From Thermococcus sp. (GTDB taxonomy: Archaea; Methanobacteriota_B; Thermococci; Thermococcales; Thermococcaceae): a stretch of DNA of 15,186 nt. Position 1 is the stretch's first letter, and each line of letters opens with the position of its first letter. The position numbers and the translations under genes were made by a program. Below the pieces are notes generated by a model, which saw nothing but the letters and a program-made list of their open reading frames with translations, ran no database searches and had not been told where the DNA came from. The stretch lies in NCBI GenBank assembly GCA_027062125.1, contig JAMOTW010000190.1, forward strand, positions 1 through 15,186, written 5' to 3'. This document shows, in pieces, positions 6,889 to 11,934 of this stretch.

Positions 6889-7544
6889 GCGAGGAGGTCT
6901 CCTTCTCAAGGGACTACTTCGTTGAGATGGATGTAAGGAGCGAGGAAGCCTACGATTTGGCCGAAAAGTGGTTCGACGAGGTTGTCTTCACAAAAAAGCT
7001 CACCCTCGAAGGCTCTCCGAACTGGGCCGAGCTCAAGGAAGAACTCAGAGAGCTTCGCGAGAGATATGGAAGGGTTGCACTGCTCATAGTCACCAAAAAG
7101 CCGAGCCTCATCCGGGAGGTGAAGAACCGCAATTTAAAGGCCCTTCTCTACGTCCAGGGCGGCGACATGAGGGTCAACCGCTTCGCCCTTGAGGCCGGCG
7201 TTGATGCACTCATAAGCCCATGGCTGGGGAGGAAGGACCCGGGCTTCGACCACGTTCTGGCGAAGATAGCGGCCAAGAAGGGGGTCGCGATAGGGTTTTC
7301 ACTCTCCCCGCTCCTCTCTGCCAGCCCCTACGAGAGGGTTCAGATACTCCGCTTCATGACCAAGACCTGGCAGCTCGTTGACAAGTACTCGGTTCCGAGG
7401 TTCATCACGAGCTCGGCTGAGACTAAATGGGATGTCCGCGGGCCGAGGGACTTGATGAGCCTTGGTATAAACATCGGCATGGAGATGCCAAAGGCGAGGG
7501 CTAGTCTGAACTTCTATCCGAGGGGGATTTTGAAAAAAGTTTGA
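6885..7544 (+). CDS. rnp3: Ribonuclease P protein component 3 (RPP30 homologue)
   Basis: Protein subunit of archaeal RNase P, which removes 5' leaders from pre-tRNAs; it pairs with Pop5 to support the catalytic RNA. The 219 residues fit the TIM-barrel-like family (P. horikoshii Ph1877 is about 212). Typical segments are FVEMDVRSEEAYDLAEKWFDE near the N-terminus, VDALISPWLGRKDPGFDHVLAKIAAKKGVAIGF in the middle (quoted in part: DALISPW, GFDHVLAK) and FITSSAETKWDVRGPRDL near the end. ATG 6885 overlaps the upstream stop by 4 bases (ATGA), with GGAGG immediately before it. It forms an operon with the COG1325 gene. Confidence 0.93.
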   Translation: MSEEVSFSRDYFVEMDVRSEEAYDLAEKWFDEVVFTKKLTLEGSPNWAELKEELRELRERYGRVALLIVTKKPSLIREVKNRNLKALLYVQGGDMRVNRFALEAGVDALISPWLGRKDPGFDHVLAKIAAKKGVAIGFSLSPLLSASPYERVQILRFMTKTWQLVDKYSVPRFITSSAETKWDVRGPRDLMSLGINIGMEMPKARASLNFYPRGILKKV

Positions 7545-7549
7545 GGGAT

Positions 7550-7692
7550 TCAGCCCTCAAGCGCCGGAAAGTGCTCCGGTTCGCAGTCTTCGAGCTTCCA
7601 TTGAGGTAGCTCTCGTAGCCCTGCAAGTCAAACAAACGGAGGCCGCTGAGGTTGGATAGAATTACTTTCTCTTCCCGAGTAGGGAACTCGGA
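7550..7692 (-). pseudogene. Short decayed reading frame between rnp3 and the next gene
   Basis: Two minus-strand pieces look like one C-terminal coding fragment with a one-base break. The first, 7692-7621, reads SEFPTREEKVILSNLSG then LRLFDLQ. The second, 7627-7550 in the neighbouring frame, reads GLRELPQWKLEDCEPEHFP ending ALEG and TGA. Joined at the GCAGGG around 7621 they make a continuous, protein-like sequence with some leucine-rich character. There is no start codon or ribosome binding site, so it would be a remnant. A perfect hairpin, CCGAGT-AGGGA-ACTCGG (7675-7691), lies 6 bases after the stop of the adjacent membrane protein gene. Low confidence; it may simply be non-coding. Confidence 0.3.
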
Positions 7693-7697
7693 TTGTC

Positions 7698-9044
7698 TTA
7701 AGTTTTCTTTAGTCGTTTCATTGACGACAGGACGGCATTCACTCCCTCAACGTCCCCTTTAACTGCCACGGTGACGAAGTATCCATCGCGTTCGAGGCAA
7801 ACGGAAGTCGTTTCGTCGGATGTGTCGAGCAGGTAGCGGGCGTAGTCGCACTGCCAGCGGACCCCGTACACGAGAAGGCTCACGCTGACGTTCTTCTTTC
7901 CCACAGATACCAAAACCTCCTTTCCAGCGAGGGACCATAGAAAAGGCTCCTTTGGGGATTTTATGACAAAGCTCCCGTTGAGCTCCTTAATTACGGAGTT
8001 AAGCACCTCTTCAGGCGTTGGCTCGTGGACTTCGCGGGCGTTTTTAATTCCACAGGGCGAAATTTTCTCCACGGAGTTTCTTACTTTTTTGGTTTCTCCA
8101 CTTATAACGAGGATTTCCTTACCCCTCAGGGAAACATAATGTGCCTTTTTATCCCTCCTCCAGAGAGACCACCTGCAGTCCCCGCTTTCTCCTTCCGCCC
8201 GCTTGACGTATCCTGTTCCCTTGAGCTCGATTTCTATGGCTTTGTAGGTGTTTTTAACCCACTCATTGGGCCAGTTAGATGGTAGAAACCTTCCAACTCT
8301 GACGCTCCCGCTCGAGCTCCAGTTGAAGCGGTATTCTCTAAAAGTCGGCGGCTCGCTGGCGTTCCAGAGGTAGTCGTCGTGCCATCGGAGTGCAAATCCC
8401 TTGACGCCCCTGCAGGGACCCCTTGCCGAGAGAACGGCGAAGCCACCGCCGAGAATTTTCGTCTCTGCAAGGTAGATGCATTCCCCCTCCTTAGCGAAGA
8501 GGGCATCTCCTATGATGTGAGAGTACGTCCCGTAGTCCTCCACGAGCTTGAGGTAGCCCTCCGATTCGACGCGTTCCGTGGCCTCGCGGTAGGCGTTATC
8601 AGCTTTCCCACGTGGTTCATGGAGGGTTACATAACGGCCGAGGACGGGAAGTCTGACCCTTGAGGACCTCCAGGCGACCCCGCTGATGCTGATCGTTGAG
8701 TCTGCAAAGGGCTTGTTACACGAGTAAGCGAGCTCCGCACCGCTCAGTGGCCAGGTATTGCCCTCTCTCCCCTCACAACCCATAGCAAAGTGAAGACCGA
8801 ACTCAACGTTCGGGCCCATCACGGGGGGTGAGGCTAGCAGAACCATCAAAACGAACGAGACTGCAAAAAACGGCACGAGCATGCGGGGCCGTTTCGTGTA
8901 ATACTCCCGGAAAACGATCGGGGGTATGATAGCCGCGGAGATAAAGAGGAGGACCCCGAGGAAGTGGTTGAGCTGGATAAGCATCCACGCGAGGAAAGAG
9001 AGCAACGCCGAGATGGCGATGGAGACGGCCAGTTTGCCCGTCAT
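7698..9044 (-). CDS. Membrane protein of unknown function with three N-terminal helices and a large extracytoplasmic domain
   Basis: 448 residues, family not recognised. Three hydrophobic segments at about residues 5-24, 27-45 and 55-73 are followed by a domain of about 370 residues. That domain has several cysteines (near 90, 109, and CRWSLW, SPCG, WQCDYARY, SVCLERDG further on), which could form disulfides outside the cell. It has many Trp and Tyr residues and few recognisable motifs. The C-terminal part (about 360-445) has a domain-like alternation ending AVKGDVEGVNAVLSSMKRL. ATG 9044 is supported by GGAGG 5 bases upstream and a TATA box at 9073-9082. It is monocistronic and convergent with rnp3. 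Confidence 0.8.
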   Translation of the reverse strand: MTGKLAVSIAISALLSFLAWMLIQLNHFLGVLLFISAAIIPPIVFREYYTKRPRMLVPFFAVSFVLMVLLASPPVMGPNVEFGLHFAMGCEGREGNTWPLSGAELAYSCNKPFADSTISISGVAWRSSRVRLPVLGRYVTLHEPRGKADNAYREATERVESEGYLKLVEDYGTYSHIIGDALFAKEGECIYLAETKILGGGFAVLSARGPCRGVKGFALRWHDDYLWNASEPPTFREYRFNWSSSGSVRVGRFLPSNWPNEWVKNTYKAIEIELKGTGYVKRAEGESGDCRWSLWRRDKKAHYVSLRGKEILVISGETKKVRNSVEKISPCGIKNAREVHEPTPEEVLNSVIKELNGSFVIKSPKEPFLWSLAGKEVLVSVGKKNVSVSLLVYGVRWQCDYARYLLDTSDETTSVCLERDGYFVTVAVKGDVEGVNAVLSSMKRLKKT

Positions 9045-9072
9045 GTTCCTCCATACTCTCTACGTCGTAGAA

Positions 9073-9090
9073 GGTTATAAGGTTTACCTT
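9073..9090 (-). promoter_or_regulatory. Promoter of the membrane protein gene with adjoining palindrome
   Basis: Minus-strand CCTTATAACC is placed to start transcription near 9050, about 6 nt before the ATG, with GGAGG in that leader region. The palindrome AAGGT-TT-ACCTT (9079-9090) covers the BRE side of the box and could be an operator. Confidence 0.5.
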
Positions 9091-9104
9091 TTCTCTTTTG
9101 AAAG

Positions 9105-9124
9105 CCTCGCCGTTCACGGCGGGG
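9105..9124 (+). repeat. Perfect 8-bp hairpin resembling an IS200/IS605-type end
   Basis: CCTCGCCG (9105-9112), loop TTCA, CGGCGGGG (9117-9124), with one T-G pair, flanked by GAAAG before and ATGCAG after. The GAAAGCC...GGCGGGGATG layout resembles the subterminal hairpins of archaeal IS200/IS605 elements. It lies 370 bp before a second, right-end-like hairpin in the same orientation. Confidence 0.4.
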
Positions 9125-9164
9125 ATGCAGTAATTGAGGGTTTGACCATTTTAAGCCGAAACCC

Positions 9165-9170
9165 TTTTAA
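9165..9170 (+). promoter_or_regulatory. Promoter of the structured RNA region
   Basis: CCGAAACCCTTTTAAGTC is a good BRE plus TATA match. It predicts a start at about 9193-9196, exactly where the 10-bp long-range helix begins. No plus-strand protein gene begins within 370 bp, so it would serve a non-coding RNA. Confidence 0.45.
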
Positions 9171-9192
9171 GTCTTGTCAACGTAATAGAGCC

Positions 9193-9327
9193 TCGAAGAG
9201 GCCACCGAAAATAAACTCCACTTGAAGGGGTTTCGTTATTGCCTATCCGTCTGGATAGGCAACGCTGTAAGGCGTCCATATTCCACGCCACCCGGCGTGG
9301 CCGTAAAAACCTTGAAAGGTGGCCTCT
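9193..9327 (+). ncRNA. Candidate structured RNA, multibranched domain
   Basis: A perfect 10-bp helix, AGAGGCCACC (9197-9206) with GGTGGCCTCT (9318-9327), encloses three strong hairpins. These are AAACTCC (9213-9219) with GGGGTTT (9227-9233, one wobble); TTGCCTATCC (9239-9248) with GGATAGGCAA (9253-9262), perfect, loop GTCT; and CCACGCC (9283-9289) with GGCGTGG (9294-9300), loop ACCC. A weak CGC/GCG stem lies at 9263-9274. The pairing is non-overlapping and covers most of the segment, and it begins at a predicted transcription start. It lacks the conserved motifs of RNase P RNA, SRP RNA, tRNA and C/D or H/ACA guides as I know them. Family unknown. Confidence 0.45.
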
Positions 9328-9343
9328 GAACCATAACTCCAAT

Positions 9344-9498
9344 CCGGGTTTGCCGGTAGGGGTAACGGGCCGGAGACCGGGCCTTCGGGCGAACCCGAAA
9401 CTGGTGACGGGGGTAGGGGATGATTGCCCGTAAACCGAACCGCCCGTTAGCGAGGGGTTAAGCCGAACCCTCGCCCTTCAGGACGGAGAGGAGGTCAG
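9344..9498 (+). ncRNA. Second structured block, omegaRNA-like 3' part
   Basis: CGGGTTTGCC (9345-9354) pairs with GGCGAACCCG (9388-9397, one wobble) around an inner stem GGCCGG-AGA-CCGGgCC (9368-9383). ACGGG (9407-9411) pairs with CCCGT (9427-9431). GCGAGGGgTT (9450-9459) pairs with AACCCTCGC (9466-9474). The last arm can alternatively join an imperfect hairpin with 9481-9491, just before GAGGTCAG. TnpB guide RNAs (omegaRNAs) are made from the 3' end of tnpB and the right end of the element, and this block sits in that position and has that kind of tail. It may be the 3' half of one RNA with the preceding block, or a relic. Confidence 0.35.
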
Positions 9499-9501
9499 AA
9501 T

Positions 9502-9523
9502 CGCTTCAAATTATCCTGAAGCG
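9502..9523 (+). terminator. Hairpin closing the structured region
   Basis: CGCTTCA (9502-9508) pairs perfectly with TGAAGCG (9517-9523) around an AT-rich 8-base loop. It lies immediately after the GAGGTCAG tail and before the DUF389 gene promoter. There is no clear T run, so terminator function is only suggested by its place. Confidence 0.3.
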
Positions 9524-9533
9524 TTTCCGGAAG

Positions 9534-9541
9534 GGTTATTA
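9534..9541 (+). promoter_or_regulatory. Promoter of the DUF389 gene
   Basis: GGGTTATTAG is spaced to start transcription near 9565, a few bases before ATG 9572. No good ribosome binding site precedes this ATG, which fits a leaderless or nearly leaderless message. Confidence 0.4.
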
Positions 9542-9571
9542 GTGGGAAGGGCGTAGGGGTTTTGATGCGCC

Positions 9572-10573
9572 ATGCTCCGGCTTGAGGTCAACTGTGACGA
9601 GAGCGAGGGGGAGAGAGTCGAGGAGATCCTGAAGAAGTGGAACGTGCAGTTCTACGTCGAGAAGGCTCGGAGCAACGGGAAGGCAGTCCTGCGCTTCACC
9701 GCCCTTGTCCCCGAGTTCGTTATAAACGACATAGCAGACGACCTCATGAAGGCGATAGACCTTAGAAAGGGTCACTCCTCGATAACCTGGGCGTCGGTGA
9801 GCGGAAAGTCCGTCAAGTACTCCAGCTCCCTCAAGTCCCTTGCCAAGTACAAGCGCCGCTGGACTCTGGCGGCTATAGAAGGACTCATAGAGAACGCCAA
9901 CAACCAGGCAAGGGTTGACCCGATCCAGCTCACCCTCGGCGCCGTTGCCTCGATTATAGCCCTCTTCGGCCTCATCAACGATAGCATAGTGATGATAATC
10001 TCGGCCATGCTCCTCTCACCGATCCTCGGCCCGCTCTACGGCTTCTCCCTCAACGTCGTCATGGGCAAGGGCAGGGACGCGGTGGATGCGGTTTACTCAA
10101 TCCTCAAGCTCCTCGGGGTCATCTTCACCTCCGCCCTTCTTGTGGCCTTCCTCCTTAAGGCCCTGGGGACCATGCCGGCAGAGCCGACCCATGAGATACT
10201 CCTCCGCGGCCAGTCCGGCATCGTCTACATACTGCTGGCCGTCATCCTCGGCTACGCGGGGATAGTGGCGATAGTGAGCAGGATTCCGGAGATTCTGGCC
10301 GGCGTCTCAATAGCGGCGGCGCTGGTTCCGCCGACGACCGTGATAGGAATCTCCCTCGCGATGGGCTGGTGGGGAGTCTTTGAGGGCTCCCTCGTCCTCA
10401 CCCTGGAGAACGTCCTCGGCCTGTTGAGCGGTTCCCTGTTAGGCCTCTACGTCCTCAACGTCTCCCCCAGGAGCTACTACGAGAAGAGGGCGGCGAAAAT
10501 ATATACGAAGAGGACGATGGCGGTGCTCGCGCTGATGGTTGGTATCCTCGTCCTGCTGGAGCTGCTAGTTTAG
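9572..10573 (+). CDS. DUF389 / TIGR00341-type integral membrane protein
   Basis: 333 residues. A soluble alpha-beta domain (about 1-90, starting MLRLEVNCDESEGERVEEIL) is followed by a short basic linker (KSLAKYKRRWTL) and about six membrane helices. It carries the family's signature segments: ARVDPIQLTLGAVASIIALFG, IVMIISAMLLSPILGPLYGFS, VSIAAALVPPTTVIGISLAMG and LENVLGLLSGSLLGL (parts quoted). The biochemical function of DUF389 proteins is not established; a transport role is possible but unproven. The ATG at 9572 is the only in-frame start before the conserved domain. Its TAG overlaps the TAA of the convergent next gene. Confidence 0.88.
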   Translation: MLRLEVNCDESEGERVEEILKKWNVQFYVEKARSNGKAVLRFTALVPEFVINDIADDLMKAIDLRKGHSSITWASVSGKSVKYSSSLKSLAKYKRRWTLAAIEGLIENANNQARVDPIQLTLGAVASIIALFGLINDSIVMIISAMLLSPILGPLYGFSLNVVMGKGRDAVDAVYSILKLLGVIFTSALLVAFLLKALGTMPAEPTHEILLRGQSGIVYILLAVILGYAGIVAIVSRIPEILAGVSIAAALVPPTTVIGISLAMGWWGVFEGSLVLTLENVLGLLSGSLLGLYVLNVSPRSYYEKRAAKIYTKRTMAVLALMVGILVLLELLV

Positions 10574-11016
10574 GCGACCTCCGTCTGCTCATAGACGGGC
10601 TTTCCCTGCCTGTGCTTGACCAGCAGGCTGTAGAAGAACTCCTTGAGGTCCGGGCTCATGTCGTCGTCGAGGAGCAGGTCCGCCCTCCCGGTGTAGTCCT
10701 TCTCGGCCTTCGTGATGAGGAGTGCGATAGCTGGCGTCAGTCCCTGGAGCAGTATCTTGACAAGCTCTGGCAGGGCCTCCTCGTCTATCTCCTCGTCTGC
10801 CTCGAGCCCGAGGTAGACGATGAATCCCTTCATCTGAACTGCGAGTATGAACTCGGTATCGCTCAGCTCGAAGAAGGAGAAGTTGTACGTCTTCGAATCG
10901 GCCCTCGCGAGGAGGACGCCCTTTATCGAGACCGTCACCGGCTCCTCGTCTATCTCGAAGAGGAGGTCCTTCGCGAGCTCGCTCTGGGCTATTGCGTAGA
11001 GTTCCTCCATCGACAT
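10570..11016 (-). CDS. Acidic protein of unknown function
   Basis: 148 residues, strongly acidic (EADEEIDEEALPELVK, LLLDDDMSPDLKEF), no signal peptide or membrane helix, family not recognised. The first half alternates strands (FEIDEEPVTVSIKGVLLAR, FSFFELSDTEFILAVQM), and the second half is helical. This suggests a small cytoplasmic alpha-beta domain. A minus-strand TATA box (TTTTAT, 11039-11044) predicts a start at about 11015, so the message is probably leaderless from ATG 11016; ATG 11010 is an alternative. It is divergent from nikR, with which it shares a 78-bp promoter region, and convergent with the DUF389 gene. Confidence 0.75.
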   Translation of the reverse strand: MSMEELYAIAQSELAKDLLFEIDEEPVTVSIKGVLLARADSKTYNFSFFELSDTEFILAVQMKGFIVYLGLEADEEIDEEALPELVKILLQGLTPAIALLITKAEKDYTGRADLLLDDDMSPDLKEFFYSLLVKHRQGKPVYEQTEVA

Positions 11017-11038
11017 GGGACTCCCTTCTCCGGGAGGG

Positions 11039-11084
11039 ATAAAAGGGTTTCGTCACCTTTTTAACGATTGAAGCGAAGTTTATA
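11039..11084. promoter_or_regulatory. Divergent promoter region of nikR and the acidic protein gene
   Basis: The minus-strand box TTTTAT (11039-11044) serves the acidic protein gene. On the plus strand, CACCTTTTTAACG (box 11058-11064) predicts a start at about 11088, seven bases before the nikR ATG. A second plus-strand match, GCGAAGTTTATAC (box 11079-11084), is strong but would start transcription downstream of that ATG. I see no clear NikR-type palindrome. Confidence 0.4.
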
Positions 11085-11094
11085 CGGTGGTGGC

Positions 11095-11511
11095 ATGAAG
11101 ATAACGCGCTTCGGCGTCTCCGTTCCAGACGAGCTCCTCGCGAAGTTCGACCGCATAATCGAGGAGAGGGGTTATGTGAACAGGAGTGAGGCGATAAGGG
11201 ACCTCATGAGGGACTTCATAGTGAGGCACGAGTGGGAGGAAGGCGAGGGCGAGGTGGCCGGGACGATCACGATGCTCTACAACCACGATGAAGCGGAGGT
11301 TGTGAAGGAGCTCCTGGATTTACAGCACGAGTACCTGAGCGAGATCGTCTCAAGCATTCACGTCCACATGGACGAGCACAACTGCCTCGAGGTCATAATC
11401 GTCAAGGGTAATGCGAAGAGGATAAAGGAGATAGCGGACAGACTGCTCAGCCTGAAGGGCGTCAAACACGGCAAGCTCGTCATGACCGGAACCGGAAAGG
11501 AGCTCGTCTAG
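11095..11511 (+). CDS. nikR: Nickel-responsive transcriptional regulator NikR
   Basis: Metal-sensing repressor of nickel uptake. 138 residues, the same length as the P. horikoshii protein. The N-terminal ribbon-helix-helix DNA-binding domain (residues 1-45: MKITRFGVSVPDELL, RSEAIRDLMRDFI) is followed by an ACT-like nickel domain. The high-affinity square-planar site is complete: His78 (LQHEYL), His89 and His91 (HVH), Cys97 (HNCLEV), matching E. coli His76, His87, His89 and Cys95. I chose ATG 11095 because GGTGG precedes it; the longer frame from 11068 starts upstream of the likely promoter. A small membrane protein gene follows 12 bases after its stop. Confidence 0.95.
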   Translation: MKITRFGVSVPDELLAKFDRIIEERGYVNRSEAIRDLMRDFIVRHEWEEGEGEVAGTITMLYNHDEAEVVKELLDLQHEYLSEIVSSIHVHMDEHNCLEVIIVKGNAKRIKEIADRLLSLKGVKHGKLVMTGTGKELV

Positions 11512-11523
11512 CGGGGGATGCTT

Positions 11524-11934
11524 ATGAGGGTGCTGAGCTTCCTCACCTCTCTGCTCGTCGCTCTCTCGTTCCTCCTCCCCTGGCTCAGGCCGCCTTCCGG
11601 AGAACTGACGTTCCTCCACATCCTCAACGAGGTTGTAACTTCCCCGAACGGCTTCGAGGGGGCCTTCTGGTGGCTCAACCCGAGCAGCACGGGCTCAATA
11701 TTCACCTACGTGGCCTTCTTCGCGGGCCTCTTCATGATACTCCTCGGCGTCTTCTTCGGCCTCCTCGGTGGAAGGCTCGGCCCCGGAATCGGCCTGGTCG
11801 GCATGCTCCTCTTCACCGTCATCGCGTGGTACTTCTACGGCGGGGGCTTTCTCGACATACTCGGCGAGGGCTACCTGCTGGCCCTTGGCTCCTTCGTGGC
11901 GGGCTTCCTCTTGGCGGGCGGGAAGTACCTCTAA
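11524..11934 (+). CDS. Small four-helix membrane protein of unknown function, in operon with nikR
   Basis: 136 residues, family not recognised. Four hydrophobic segments lie at about residues 3-20, 58-82, 86-104 and 112-132, with a loop (PPSGELTFLHILNEVV, NPSSTG) between the first two. There are no His/Cys clusters that would suggest metal transport. I chose ATG 11524 over ATG 11518 because GGGGG is 6-7 bases before it. The gene starts 12 bases after nikR and is probably co-transcribed. Its TAA overlaps the TAG of the convergent NFACT gene. Confidence 0.75.
   Translation: MRVLSFLTSLLVALSFLLPWLRPPSGELTFLHILNEVVTSPNGFEGAFWWLNPSSTGSIFTYVAFFAGLFMILLGVFFGLLGGRLGPGIGLVGMLLFTVIAWYFYGGGFLDILGEGYLLALGSFVAGFLLAGGKYL

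Larger units (their letters stand above)
9101..9500 (+). mobile_element. Possible transposase-less IS200/IS605-type remnant
   Basis: The stretch is bounded on the left by the 9105-9124 hairpin. On the right it ends in AACCCTCGCCCTTCAGGACG and GAGAGGAGGTCAG, the layout I know from right ends of archaeal TnpB elements (CGCCCTTCAGGGCGG followed by GAGGAGGTCAG). No TnpA (HUH/Y1) or TnpB (RuvC, zinc-finger) motif is readable on either strand. A short plus-strand frame, 9239-9433, ending TGVGDDCP could be the tail of a decayed tnpB, but it matches no conserved TnpB motif. Element ends, target site and orientation are inferred; the assignment is tentative. Confidence 0.35.

Noticed and set aside
9193..9500. 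RNase P RNA or SRP 7S RNA gene
   Set aside because: The length is near that of archaeal RNase P RNA, but the GAGGAAAGUC-type and ACAGAAA conserved motifs are absent, and the SRP S-domain GGAAG/AGCAG motifs are absent as well.
11079..11107. TTTATA at 11079-11084 as the nikR promoter
   Set aside because: It would start transcription at about 11108, downstream of the well-supported ATG 11095; the box at 11058-11064 fits better.
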